Positions 49,939-60,170 are shown, counted from the stretch's first letter. The stretch is 60,447 nucleotides of DNA from Cytophagales bacterium (GCA_019456305.1 VRUD01000016.1:1-60447); one strand, 5' to 3'. Program-made: numbers and translations. The notes: a model not told the origin generated them from the sequence alone.

Positions 49939-51549
49939 ATGAAGCTAATCACAGAAGCATCAGCCGAAAAATTAAGAGGTGGTTTTTACACCCCCGAACC
50001 CATAGCAGAATTCATTTTGCATTGGGGAATTAACGGAAGCGATGACTTTGACATACTTGAACCAAGTTGTGGTGTTGGAGTTTTTTTAGAGCAGCTTCAA
50101 AAACACAAACTGAAATACAAATCAATTACAGCAGTTGAACTTGACGAAGCAGAAGCGGAAAAAGCAGAACAAATAAATTTGAAGAACAAGCAAATCATCA
50201 ATGATGATTTTCACACTTACTGCAATAACACATTACAACGCTTTGATTTAATCGTAGGCAATCCACCATACATACGCTACCAGTTTTTTGACAGGCAGCA
50301 ACAAGTTGAAGCGGGTGACATTTTTATCAAAGCAGGTTTGACTTATTCAAAACTCACTAACGCTTGGGTTTCATTTGTTGTTGGTTCATCTCTCCTACTT
50401 AAAGAAAAAGGCGGAAGAATTGGTTTTGTTTTGCCAGCGGAGATTTTACAGGTTTCATTTGCCCAACAACTAAGAAATTTCATTGCACACTTTTACAATA
50501 AAATCAACATAATTTCATTTGAAAAACTTGTGTTTCCAAACATTCAGCAAGAAGTTGTTTTACTTCTTTGCGAAAAGAACGAAACCAAAAATCACAACAT
50601 TGAACACATTGAATTGAGAGATGCAAGTGAATTGCAAACGCTTGATGTTGCAAGATTGAAAAGCCCTAAAAAGAAAATTGATTTCAAGTCAAACAAATGG
50701 ACTTTCTATTTTTTGGAGCAAGAAGAAATTGACTTTTTAGAAAATATTTCAAAGCACAGGAATATTCCAACACTGGGTAAGTTTGCAAAAGTTGAAGTAG
50801 GAATTACAACTGGCTCAAACGATTTCTTCACCGTTCCATTGACAACAGTTGAAGAATATGACTTGCACGATTATGCAAGACCAATGGTAGGTAGAAGTGT
50901 TCAGGTAAATAGTGTAATCTTTACAGAGAAAGATTGGGAGAAAAATAAATTCTCGAAAGCTAAAGCGCACTTGCTTGTTTTCCCTGATGGAAAAAATCTT
51001 ACTCGTAAAAACGGTGCAGTAAAATATATTGAACACGGTGAGAGTTTGGAAATTCATAAAGGTTACAAAACAGGAATTCGTGATGATTGGTTTGTAGTTC
51101 CATCTATCAAAATTTCCGATGCGCTTTTTATTAGAAGAAATAATCTTTACCCAAGATTGATAATTAACCAAGCGAAAGCATATACTACGGATACTATGCA
51201 TCGTGTATTTGTGCGACCAGGGACAAACATCAAAGCATTGACAGCAAGCTATTACAATTCACTTTCCCTTGCGTTTACAGAGGTTTCAGGTCGAAGCCAC
51301 GGAGGCGGGGTTTTAGAGTTAATGCCAAATGAAGCAGAAAGAGTTTTGCTTCCATATCACACGGACAATGCTTCGTTACTTCCACAAATTGACAAGCTAA
51401 TCCGCAACAAGACAGACATTGAAGAAGTTTTGAAAATCACCAACCAAGTAATTTTGAAAGAACATTTTGGTTTGACACAAATGGAAATAAAGTTAGCTCA
51501 CAGCATTTGGAAAAAACTTTCTTCAAGACGATTAAACAGAGGTAAATAA
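49939..51549 (+). CDS. N6-adenine DNA methyltransferase (NPPY type)
   Basis: A 536-residue class I methyltransferase. FYTPEPIAEFIL (17-28) and LEPSCGVGVFLEQL bind S-adenosylmethionine, and FDLIVGNPPYIRYQFF (NPPY at 108-111) is the catalytic motif IV of gamma-class adenine methylases. Residues about 260-500 form the target-recognition region (KVEVGITTGSNDFF, VGRSVQVNSVIF, GRSHGGGVLELMPNE), as in TaqI/Eco57I-like enzymes. It protects host DNA from the adjacent PLD endonuclease. Target sequence cannot be read. Confidence 0.93.
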   Translation: MKLITEASAEKLRGGFYTPEPIAEFILHWGINGSDDFDILEPSCGVGVFLEQLQKHKLKYKSITAVELDEAEAEKAEQINLKNKQIINDDFHTYCNNTLQRFDLIVGNPPYIRYQFFDRQQQVEAGDIFIKAGLTYSKLTNAWVSFVVGSSLLLKEKGGRIGFVLPAEILQVSFAQQLRNFIAHFYNKINIISFEKLVFPNIQQEVVLLLCEKNETKNHNIEHIELRDASELQTLDVARLKSPKKKIDFKSNKWTFYFLEQEEIDFLENISKHRNIPTLGKFAKVEVGITTGSNDFFTVPLTTVEEYDLHDYARPMVGRSVQVNSVIFTEKDWEKNKFSKAKAHLLVFPDGKNLTRKNGAVKYIEHGESLEIHKGYKTGIRDDWFVVPSIKISDALFIRRNNLYPRLIINQAKAYTTDTMHRVFVRPGTNIKALTASYYNSLSLAFTEVSGRSHGGGVLELMPNEAERVLLPYHTDNASLLPQIDKLIRNKTDIEEVLKITNQVILKEHFGLTQMEIKLAHSIWKKLSSRRLNRGK

Positions 51550-51931
51550 AATGCTAACGCACAAAAAAATACTCTTCAATTCGCACAAGCCGACACACAA
51601 ACCAAAACTTGCAAAAGTTTGCAAATTTCCACACAAGAAAAATTATTTTATAAAATTTGGTCTAATAGCAAAAAGTTGGTGCTTAAAATGATGTTCAAAA
51701 GTAATACTATTGCGGGTTTAACCCCTAATTTTTATTACAATGAATAAAAATGTAGGGTAATGTTTTAAAAAAACATCCTAAAATACCCTTTTTGAATGGC
51801 ATTAAATGTTTTAATGACAAATAAAGTTTAGTTTTATTTACACCTCCACTCAAAATAGCAGCTCTTTTGGTTAAATTTCTCATAATCAATGTTCTAGTAG
51901 AAATAAAAATTGTAACTTTTTCACTTCCTGA
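51550..51931. other. Intergenic region, no gene seen
   Basis: About 380 AT-rich bases between the methyltransferase and the T9SS tail of the M43 protease. It holds a hairpin (AGGGTA at 51754-51759 with TACCCT at 51784-51789, inner TGTTT/AAACA pairing, then a T-run) that may terminate the methyltransferase transcript. No tRNA, integrase, attachment site or palindrome family member was recognised. Confidence 0.5.
51754..51793 (+). terminator. Possible terminator after the methyltransferase
   Basis: AGGGTA..TGTTT and AAACA..TACCCT arms with mismatches, followed by five T. About 200 bases after the stop. Confidence 0.4.
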
Positions 51932-54900
51932 TTACTTATTTATACCTACATTCTTCATGAACATACCCTTGTTGGTATATATTTGCAGGAAATAAATACC
52001 TTGTTCAAGCCCGGAAACATCCAATCTATAAGAATTCTTATCAATGAGTTTCTTAACTATTACAACCTGACCTAATGAATTGATTATTGTTATACTACGT
52101 AACTGGATATTAATAGCTTCAATGTTCAAAAGATTGTTTGCCGGGTTAGGATATATTTTCAAATTATTTGAAAGTTCAAGATCAAAAACACCTGAAACAG
52201 CTACAAATAAAGAATCTGAAGTTGCAGTACATCCATTTGTGTCAGTAACACTTACTGAATAAGAACCTGCAACTATTACTATATGGAATTGGAATGTATC
52301 ACCTGGCATAGGAATTCCATATAGCAGCCATTGATAAGAATTATAAGTAGTGTCAACTCCTAAAAGAGTATCAAATTGATTGATTACTGGAACAGGTAAA
52401 GGATTAACAGCCATCACCACAGCATTAGAAGTTGCAGGTGATCCGGTAGCACACGTTAAAGAAGAGGTCATGATACAAGTAATACTATCTCCATCGTTTA
52501 AGCCTGAAGTTGAAAAAATTGCTGAATTTGCACCTACAATACTTCCATTTACCTGCCATTGATAAGCCGGTGTACCTCCGCCATTTGTTGGTGTGGCAGT
52601 AAAGATCACGTTATCACCTCCACATATTGGATTATCACTTACTGATATGGCAACACTTGCCGGCAGGGATGGGGTCACAGTCATCGTAATAGCATTTGAA
52701 GTATCCGGTGAGCCAGTAACACAGCTTAATGATGAAGTCATTATACAGGTAACAACATCACCGTTATTTAAAATTGTAGTAGAATAAGTTGGTGAATTTG
52801 TACCAACATTGCTTCCATTTACCTGCCATTGATAAGCTGGTGTACCTCCACCATTTGTTGGTGTGGAAGTAAATATAACATTATCACCGCTACATATTGT
52901 ATCCGTATTCGAAGCTATAGAAACACTTGCAGGTAATGATGTATTTACAGTTACAGCAAGGCTTACCGGGTTGTTTGTGCAACCATTTGTATCTGTTTGA
53001 GTTACCTGGATATTACCGCTTGTTGATCCCCAATTTACAGTAATGGAATTGGTGCCCTGCCCGGAAAGTATGGTGGCTCCTGGAGGCGCTGTCCAATTGT
53101 AAACTGAACCTATTGTATTTATTACTGAATAAGCCACACCCGTTTCATTTTCACAAACTGATGTAATTCCTGTTATTGCAGAAGTTACTGGCAATGGATT
53201 TACAGTGATAACTACTAAACTGGATGGGCTTTCACAACCCGATACTGTTTCTGTCACATAATAAGTTGTTGAGCCAACAATTGTATCCGGTGTAAGCGTT
53301 GTTCCTGTATCAATAATCGTAGTTAATCCGAGATCAGAATACCAGGTGAGAATACCTCCTGAGCCTGCTGTTGCCGTTAGATCAGCCATAACATCGCCAT
53401 TACAATAGGTTGCATTTGTGCCTGCAATAGGAGCCGCTGGTGCACCTGGAGTAGTTATTATCAATGTATCTCCAGTTATTATGCAACCATTAGAGTCAAA
53501 TACTACTACTGAATAATTTCCGGTAGATAACCCCGTAAAAATTCCACTGCCAAAGAAAGTAGAACCTCCATCAATAGAATATTGTAAAGGTAGCGTACCA
53601 CCACTTGCAGTGATTGTGATCGTTCCGTCACTTGCACCACAAACAGAAACATTTGTTGATGATGCTGAATCAATGGATAGAGCAGGAGTGACTATAATGA
53701 TCATATCATCTGTAGAGTTGGTACAAGAGCCATTTGAAATGATCCATCTTAAAACAGTTGTATCACCAACCAAAAGACCTGTAACAACTGATACAGGCGA
53801 TGACGGAGTGGCGATGGTAGCTGTGCCTGAAACAACAGTCCAGGTTCCTGTTCCTATAACGGGTGAATTACCTGCTAATATAGCAATGGTGTCATAGCTG
53901 CAAAGAGTCTGGTCAGGTCCGGCATTAGCAGTAGTAGGTAGTAGATCCACCGCAATTAACATTGTGTCAACAGAACTTGTACAAGACCCGTTAGAGATAG
54001 TCCACGTTAAAGTAGCTGAAGCACCAGCAACGAGGCCTGTAACACCTGATGTAGGTGATGTAGGAATAGTGACTGTAGCTGTACCTGAAACAACAGCCCA
54101 TAATCCCGTACCTACTGCAGGTGTATTACTGGCAAGTGTTGTGGTAGTAATATTACATAGATTCTGGTCAGGGCCTGCATTTGCAACTGTAGGTAGTTGA
54201 TCAACATTAATAATTACAGAATCAATAGAGTTCGTGCATGAACCGTTTGAGATCGTCCATGTCAAAGTAGCTGACGCACTGGTTATTAGTCCGGTAACAC
54301 TTGACGTAGGTGAAGTGGGTGTAGTGATCGTAGCTGTACCGGAAACAACAGCCCAAATTCCCGAACCTACAGCAGGTGCATTACCAGTAAGTGTCGTTGT
54401 AGTAACATTGCATAAGTTTTGGTTGGGGCCTGCGTTGGCGGAAGTTGGCAGAGCATCAACAGAAATCACCGTAGTGTCTACTGAACTTAGACAAGACCCA
54501 TTAGAGATTGTCCATGCCAAAGTAGCTGAAGCACCGTTTATTAGTCCGGTAACCCCTGATGCTGATGAAGCGGGTGATGTGATCGTAGCTGTACCGACAA
54601 TAACAATCCAAACTCCCGTACCTACTATAGGCGTATTACCGGCAAGTGTGGTTGTTGTAACATTGCACATGTTCTGATCAGGGCCTGCATTGGCAGTTGT
54701 GGGCAGTTGGTCAACGTTAATAATGACAGAATCAACTGAGGTAGGGCAAGAGCCGTTAGAAATAGTCCATGTTAAAGTAGTTGAAGCCCCGGCTATTAGT
54801 CCTGTAACTCCTGATGCAGGTAAAGCAGGGGAAGTTATTGTAGCTGTACCGGAAACGACAGTCCATAATCCAGTACCTACTGCTGGTGTATTACCAGCAA

Positions 54901-57900
54901 GTGTTGTGGTAGTGATATTACATAGGTTTTGGTCAGGGCCCGCATTGGCAGTTGTAGGTAGTTGGTCAACTGTGATGATGACTGAATCAACGGAGCCTGG
55001 GCATGAGCCATTAGATAACGTCCATGTTAAGGTAGCGGATGCACCGACAATAAGTCCTGTAACTCCTGATGCTGGTGAAGCTGGTGTGGTGATCGTAGCT
55101 GTTCCTGAAATGACAGCCCAAATTCCTGTTCCTACTACTGGCGTATTACCTGCAAGTGTGGTTGTGGTAACATTGCATAGGTTCTGGTCAGAGCCTGCAT
55201 TAGCAGTTGCGGGCAGTTGGTCAACGTTTATATTGACAGTATCCACCGAGTTTGGGCATGAACCATTAGAGATTGTCCATGTCAAAGTAGCTGACGCACC
55301 GGTTATTAGTCCGGTAACACCTGATGTAGGTAAAGCTGGTGTGGTGATCGTAGCTGTTCCGGAAACGACAGCCCAAATTCCAGTTCCTACGGCAGGCGTA
55401 TTTCCTGCAAGTGTGGTTGTGGTAATATCACATAAGTTCTGGTCAGGGCCTGCATTGGCAGTTGTGGGCAACTGATCAACATTAACAATGACAGTATCAA
55501 AAGAGCTTGGGCATGAGCCGTTTGATATCGTCCATGTTAAGGTAGCGGATGCACCGACAATAAGTCCTGTAACTCCTGATGCTGGTGAAGCTGGTGTGGT
55601 GATCGTAGCTGTTCCTGAAATGACAGCCCAAATTCCTGTTCCTACTACTGGCGTATTACCTGCAAGTGTGGTTGTGGTAACATTGCATAGGTTCTGGTCA
55701 GAGCCTGCATTAGCAGTTGTGGGCAGTTGGTCAACGTTTATATTGACAGTATCCACCGAGCTTGGGCATGAGCCATTAGAGATTGTCCATGTCAAAGTAG
55801 CTGACGTACCGGTTATTAGTCCGGTAACACCTGACGTAGATGAAGTGGGTGTAGTGATCGTAGCTGTACCGGAAACGACAGTCCAAATTCCAGTACCTAC
55901 GGCAGGAATATTTCCTGCAAGTGTGGTTGTGGTAATATCACATAAGTTCTGGTCAGGGCCTGCATTAGCAGGTGTTGGTGTTTGATATACTAAAATAACA
56001 ACAGAATCATAAGGACTTTGACAACCGTTAACAGTTTGAGTTACATAGTAAATAGTAGTACCTATACCTGGAAAAATAGCAAAAGGAGAACCAGTTCCTA
56101 TCAAAGTGGTAAGTCCCGCATCAGAGAACCATTCTATACCGGTACCTGTAGCAGTGAGGTCAGCAACAGGGTCACCACTGCAATAGACTGCATCAGTTCC
56201 TGCTGTTGGTGCGGCAGGAATCGGATTTACAGTTACAGTAACAGTATCTTCACTGTCACAGTTATCAGTATTAGTTCCAATTACTATATATGTAGTGGTT
56301 GTAGATGGTGAAGCAGTAACGGTATCACCTGAAGTGGTATCTAAACCTGTGGATGGTGACCATGAATAATTATCTGCTCCACTGGCAATTAACAAAGTAG
56401 ATTGTCCTGTACATATTGTATCGCCTGGAGGTGTAACCGATACGATTGGATTGACATTTACACTCACTGTAACAGTACCAGTATCTGCACAACCAGGACT
56501 TGTTCCTATTACAGTATAAGTGGTAGTCGTTGAAGGAAATGCGATCACAGAGGAGCCGGTACCAGCGCTTAAGCTTGCTGAAGGTGACCATGAATAGGTT
56601 GTAAATCCTCCACTGGCATTTAATGTTGTAGAATCCCCTTCACATACAAAAGATGAGGGGCTTAACGTTAGGGTTGGACAAGCATCAATAACATTTAGTC
56701 TTACAAAAGAAGTTGAACTTAGTAATGACCAGGTTCCTGTACCGGCTGTATCTCTTAAAAATGATGTATATGATGGCTGATCAATATCACTTCCACTTGC
56801 CACAGCAACTGTATCATCAAAGTTAGGCTGGGCGATAACAGCGAGGTAAGCTGCAGGTGCAAGGATTGGAGTAATTAAGAATGGCAAGGTAATAAATCCA
56901 GAATTGATATTACCTACCTGAATAGTATAGTTGGCAGAAGAATCAATCGGTGTTAACGATCCGTCATATAGCTTAGCTTTAATTATACTACCGGCAACAG
57001 TAGCAGGATGAAGGTAAACGGAAACAGATAATGCTTCAGCCGAATTAGTGATTTCAAATGTATTGCCTAACTCGTAACTATTCCCTGCTCCGTTCCATAA
57101 ACCTGCACCGGTATAATTACCGTTATCTCTGGCATATACAGAATCGGAAACCACAAATGTGGCTGAATCAGAATTATCAGGGGGGAACTGTTCTGCTTCG
57201 TTTTGAGACAGTGTAAAGTCCATATTATAGTTGCCACCGGGCGAAGGCGTAAAGGATGTTGTCATGGTTAATAGTGAATCGGTTCCGGGTGATAATGTAA
57301 CGCCTGCAGGGCTGGCTCCGGAATAAGTACCACTACCGGTTATGTTAACACTAAGTATAACGTTGTTTTGAGGATCAGCGCCATTATTAGCACACCTACC
57401 TTCAAAGAATATGGAATCTATCTGGCTCTCAGGAATTGAAGAATAATAATCTACCGTATTAAGAGCAACATCATTATTATAAGGTGTATAAACAAAATTT
57501 GGACGAATAACAAATGCAAGTTGAAACCCACCTAAATTTTCAAGGTTATTGAACGCCCCGCCATTAATACTGGCAAAGGTTGTATTAGGTGTATAAATAT
57601 TATCAGAGTAAACACCAAATAAACTGTCACTTGGAGCATTGAATGCTTCAAGCGCTACAAAATAGGTGCCTGCAGCCAGAACTAAAGGCCCCCCGTTGAT
57701 TGGCAGCGTTAATATTGCAGAAGGCATATCTCCGGATGTAAGCGTATAATTACTTGATGCACCAAGCAAGGTGTTCGGTAATCCAGCTGCCATATTATAA
57801 ACTACTAATCTCATAACAGCGCCAACATTACCTGATACCCAGCATGTAATACTTTTCAGATTGTCTGTCGCTTGAAGTTGGTATGTTTGTCCAAAAATGT

Positions 57901-58156
57901 AATCATTACTGTCACCAGCCCATAGTGAACCCGAACCAGTGCCATCATCCCTTGCATAAACGGTATCTGTTACTTCAAAAGAACTGGACAGAGTATTGTT
58001 TCCCGGAACACAATCTGTTGAGTCCTGAGTAACAAGAAAATCAACATTATAAATACCTTGCCATGGTGGGGTATAAGTTGTGGATATTGTGAAATTTTGA
58101 CTTGCTGCAAATGGTATGTTAGCAGGGGGGGGTAGAACTACCGGAAAACGAGTCAT
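51932..58156 (-). CDS. Giant M43 protease, C-terminal part (frameshifted), T9SS tail
   Basis: Continuation of the gene at 58119-60170 after a poly-C frameshift; the true sequence starts near base 58130 (PPANIPFAASQNF). About 2070 residues: CARDB-like and jelly-roll segments (VYARDDGTGSGSLWAGDSND), Ig-like repeats of the SprB type, nine tandem repeats of about 85 residues (NAGPDQNLCNVTTTTLAGN, then WTISNGSCPSSVDTVNINVD), more Ig-like repeats, and a type A T9SS sorting domain (LKIYPNPANNLLNIEAINI). The repeats make a long stalk. The plus-strand ORFs over the repeat block (53610-55985) are antisense shadows. With seven instead of eight C the two parts join into about 2750 residues. Confidence 0.85.
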   Translation of the reverse strand: MTRFPVVLPPPANIPFAASQNFTISTTYTPPWQGIYNVDFLVTQDSTDCVPGNNTLSSSFEVTDTVYARDDGTGSGSLWAGDSNDYIFGQTYQLQATDNLKSITCWVSGNVGAVMRLVVYNMAAGLPNTLLGASSNYTLTSGDMPSAILTLPINGGPLVLAAGTYFVALEAFNAPSDSLFGVYSDNIYTPNTTFASINGGAFNNLENLGGFQLAFVIRPNFVYTPYNNDVALNTVDYYSSIPESQIDSIFFEGRCANNGADPQNNVILSVNITGSGTYSGASPAGVTLSPGTDSLLTMTTSFTPSPGGNYNMDFTLSQNEAEQFPPDNSDSATFVVSDSVYARDNGNYTGAGLWNGAGNSYELGNTFEITNSAEALSVSVYLHPATVAGSIIKAKLYDGSLTPIDSSANYTIQVGNINSGFITLPFLITPILAPAAYLAVIAQPNFDDTVAVASGSDIDQPSYTSFLRDTAGTGTWSLLSSTSFVRLNVIDACPTLTLSPSSFVCEGDSTTLNASGGFTTYSWSPSASLSAGTGSSVIAFPSTTTTYTVIGTSPGCADTGTVTVSVNVNPIVSVTPPGDTICTGQSTLLIASGADNYSWSPSTGLDTTSGDTVTASPSTTTTYIVIGTNTDNCDSEDTVTVTVNPIPAAPTAGTDAVYCSGDPVADLTATGTGIEWFSDAGLTTLIGTGSPFAIFPGIGTTIYYVTQTVNGCQSPYDSVVILVYQTPTPANAGPDQNLCDITTTTLAGNIPAVGTGIWTVVSGTATITTPTSSTSGVTGLITGTSATLTWTISNGSCPSSVDTVNINVDQLPTTANAGSDQNLCNVTTTTLAGNTPVVGTGIWAVISGTATITTPASPASGVTGLIVGASATLTWTISNGSCPSSFDTVIVNVDQLPTTANAGPDQNLCDITTTTLAGNTPAVGTGIWAVVSGTATITTPALPTSGVTGLITGASATLTWTISNGSCPNSVDTVNINVDQLPATANAGSDQNLCNVTTTTLAGNTPVVGTGIWAVISGTATITTPASPASGVTGLIVGASATLTWTLSNGSCPGSVDSVIITVDQLPTTANAGPDQNLCNITTTTLAGNTPAVGTGLWTVVSGTATITSPALPASGVTGLIAGASTTLTWTISNGSCPTSVDSVIINVDQLPTTANAGPDQNMCNVTTTTLAGNTPIVGTGVWIVIVGTATITSPASSASGVTGLINGASATLAWTISNGSCLSSVDTTVISVDALPTSANAGPNQNLCNVTTTTLTGNAPAVGSGIWAVVSGTATITTPTSPTSSVTGLITSASATLTWTISNGSCTNSIDSVIINVDQLPTVANAGPDQNLCNITTTTLASNTPAVGTGLWAVVSGTATVTIPTSPTSGVTGLVAGASATLTWTISNGSCTSSVDTMLIAVDLLPTTANAGPDQTLCSYDTIAILAGNSPVIGTGTWTVVSGTATIATPSSPVSVVTGLLVGDTTVLRWIISNGSCTNSTDDMIIIVTPALSIDSASSTNVSVCGASDGTITITASGGTLPLQYSIDGGSTFFGSGIFTGLSTGNYSVVVFDSNGCIITGDTLIITTPGAPAAPIAGTNATYCNGDVMADLTATAGSGGILTWYSDLGLTTIIDTGTTLTPDTIVGSTTYYVTETVSGCESPSSLVVITVNPLPVTSAITGITSVCENETGVAYSVINTIGSVYNWTAPPGATILSGQGTNSITVNWGSTSGNIQVTQTDTNGCTNNPVSLAVTVNTSLPASVSIASNTDTICSGDNVIFTSTPTNGGGTPAYQWQVNGSNVGTNSPTYSTTILNNGDVVTCIMTSSLSCVTGSPDTSNAITMTVTPSLPASVAISVSDNPICGGDNVIFTATPTNGGGTPAYQWQVNGSIVGANSAIFSTSGLNDGDSITCIMTSSLTCATGSPATSNAVVMAVNPLPVPVINQFDTLLGVDTTYNSYQWLLYGIPMPGDTFQFHIVIVAGSYSVSVTDTNGCTATSDSLFVAVSGVFDLELSNNLKIYPNPANNLLNIEAINIQLRSITIINSLGQVVIVKKLIDKNSYRLDVSGLEQGIYFLQIYTNKGMFMKNVGINK
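53690..55980 (-). repeat. Nine 255-bp tandem repeats in the M43 protein
   Basis: Units of 255 bases (85 codons); the marker CTGGTCAG..CCTGCATT recurs at 54918, 55173, 55428, 55683 and 55938. Alternate units are nearly identical: 55019-55209 repeats at 55529-55719, a 510-base shift, so two-unit blocks were copied recently. Confidence 0.88.
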
Positions 58157-60170
58157 TACCTGTTACATCCACATTTAAGACGGTACCGCTTTGTGGATTA
58201 AGACCGTTATTAACAACCCTGCCCCCAAAGGTAATGGGAGAGGCATGAGCAGCGGGGGTTATAGTATATTCTCCGCTGTAAATTGAATCTAAGGCAAGCT
58301 CGTTTCCATGCTGCTTATTCACTGTGATATCATCAACACAAAATCCATATCCCCAGTTACCAAAGTCTGCATAAAAGAACCTGATGCGTACATCATTCAT
58401 ATTATCATAAGCGCTTAAATCTACTGAAAAAGTAGTCCAGCTCTTAATTTTAGGGACAGTGAAAATTTTATTCCACGTAAAACCACCATCAGTGCTTACT
58501 TCAACAAAAGTAGTATCTTGATATGCTGGTGTTGGATCATCTTCGCTATAAGAGGTGAAGGTTAAAAAATAACCTGAAAGTCCTGTAAGGTCAATGCTGG
58601 GCATTTGAAGGTAATCTGCAGATTTATTACAATTGCAGTTGTCATCATTGGTATAGGCAAATTGTGTATGAGGTGGGATAGTAAAAAAACCGCTGCTTGC
58701 TGTTGCATTATCTCCTGTTTTAAAAAGATCACTTCCAGCTTGCCCATAGGTAGTCCATCCTGCAGGTAATGCGGGGATAACTACTCCCTCAAAATCTTCA
58801 GATAATATCACCGCACCACACCCTTGCAGTGGAACCACTTCAATATAATCTGTTTTAGTCATAACATCTGAACCAAATCCATTGCTTACGGTCAAAGTAA
58901 CCGTGAATAATCCAATCGAATTAAAAGTAATGACTGGATTTTTAACTGTGGAAGTATTTGGTGTACCGCCACCCCCAAAGTCCCATGACCAGGTAGCAGG
59001 AACACCTGTTGACAAGTCTGTAAAAGTAATATCAGTGCCGGTAACAACAAAAGTAGCGCTGGCAGTAAAATCAGCAGTAGGAGGGCCAGTGGCTTCACAA
59101 CCACCTGAGGTTTTCAAGCTTACCCTTGTAGTATTTAAAAAACCGTTCATTCTTGAAGCCTGACCCAGGGAAAACATGTTTTGACAGGCCTCATTAGTAT
59201 AATCCATATAGTTCATAAACATATCATCCGAGCCACATGATGCTTGTGGAAATGCAGGACATAACCCGAAATAATTATCTCCCTGGTTAGGTGTATCTCC
59301 TACCAGGTCGCTACCTGTACATGCACCTCCATCATCTCCCCAAATATGACGCAGGCCCAGCCAGTGACCAACCTCATGCGTAGCGGTTCTGCCTTTGTTG
59401 AATGAAGGAGTGAATGGAGCCCTCCCGATTGTTGTATAGTCACATACTATACCATCTGTTGAAGCCGGTCCCCCTGGGAACTGGGCATAGCCGCCTAAAC
59501 CTGACACTAAATCACATACCCAGAAATTCAGATACTTATCCCTGTTCCAGGCATTTTTACCTCCCTGAGCATCAAATTTCACGTCATTATTTGTAGAAAA
59601 TGGTCCATGAGTAGTAGATGTTCTGGTAATTCCACTGGTAGCAAATCCGCCCGGGTCTTTTGTGGCAAGGCAAAATTCAATTTCAGCATCTGCTGCAATT
59701 GATTTGAAAACAGAAGGCGTATTGGATGTATCGGTATTTAAACGTCTGAAATCCTCATTTAAAACATCTAATTGCGAATTAATCTGAGCATCGGAGATGT
59801 TTTCAGAACCATTATTATACACTACATGAAACACAACAGGGATCGTTATTATTATCTGGGCTTGCTTACTTGTATTCTGATTATTAATCCATTGCCGGAG
59901 CGTTGTTTCGTTTTTTTGCATTTGATACGCAAGCCCTGGATTTTTTGATTTCAGGTATTGCATGTACTGAGTTGTACCGCACCTGTCTACATTCACAAAA
60001 CTACCATCTTTGTTTTTTTTGGATATAGTGGTTTTTGTTGGTACGATTTGTTTTTGAATAGACTGGATTTTGCTAACGGGATTACCTGTTAGCTTCCTGA
60101 TTTTGTATTGCTGAGCAAACAATGCAAATGATACAAAACCCAATAACAAAAATAGATTAAGTTTTTTCAT
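58119..60170 (-). CDS. Giant M43 metalloprotease, N-terminal part (frameshifted)
   Basis: A 683-residue frame with a signal peptide (MKKLNLFLLLGFVSFALFAQ), a propeptide, and a pappalysin/cytophagalysin (M43) domain: TATHEVGHWLGLRHIWGDD gives H-E-x-x-H-x-x-G-x-x-H (His265, Glu266, His269, His275), and MFMNYMDYTNEACQ is the Met-turn. A PKD domain (WSWDFGGGGTPNTSTVKNP) and a MAM/jelly-roll-like domain (WTTYGQAGSDLFKTGDNATA) follow. The frame ends with STPPC right after eight C (58132-58125); one C fewer continues into PPANIPFAAS of the downstream frame. Secreted protease, probably cell-surface or released through T9SS. Confidence 0.88.
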   Translation of the reverse strand: MKKLNLFLLLGFVSFALFAQQYKIRKLTGNPVSKIQSIQKQIVPTKTTISKKNKDGSFVNVDRCGTTQYMQYLKSKNPGLAYQMQKNETTLRQWINNQNTSKQAQIIITIPVVFHVVYNNGSENISDAQINSQLDVLNEDFRRLNTDTSNTPSVFKSIAADAEIEFCLATKDPGGFATSGITRTSTTHGPFSTNNDVKFDAQGGKNAWNRDKYLNFWVCDLVSGLGGYAQFPGGPASTDGIVCDYTTIGRAPFTPSFNKGRTATHEVGHWLGLRHIWGDDGGACTGSDLVGDTPNQGDNYFGLCPAFPQASCGSDDMFMNYMDYTNEACQNMFSLGQASRMNGFLNTTRVSLKTSGGCEATGPPTADFTASATFVVTGTDITFTDLSTGVPATWSWDFGGGGTPNTSTVKNPVITFNSIGLFTVTLTVSNGFGSDVMTKTDYIEVVPLQGCGAVILSEDFEGVVIPALPAGWTTYGQAGSDLFKTGDNATASSGFFTIPPHTQFAYTNDDNCNCNKSADYLQMPSIDLTGLSGYFLTFTSYSEDDPTPAYQDTTFVEVSTDGGFTWNKIFTVPKIKSWTTFSVDLSAYDNMNDVRIRFFYADFGNWGYGFCVDDITVNKQHGNELALDSIYSGEYTITPAAHASPITFGGRVVNNGLNPQSGTVLNVDVTGNDSFSGSSTPPC
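58125..58132. other. Poly-C frameshift tract in the M43 gene
   Basis: Eight G on the plus strand (eight C in the coding strand). Seven would give one continuous frame. Either slippage-based switching or a sequencing error. Confidence 0.7.

Noticed and set aside
53610-55985. Long plus-strand reading frames rich in Val and Ala
   Set aside because: They are antisense to the tandem Ig-like repeats, repeat with the same 255-base period, and have no start-site signals.
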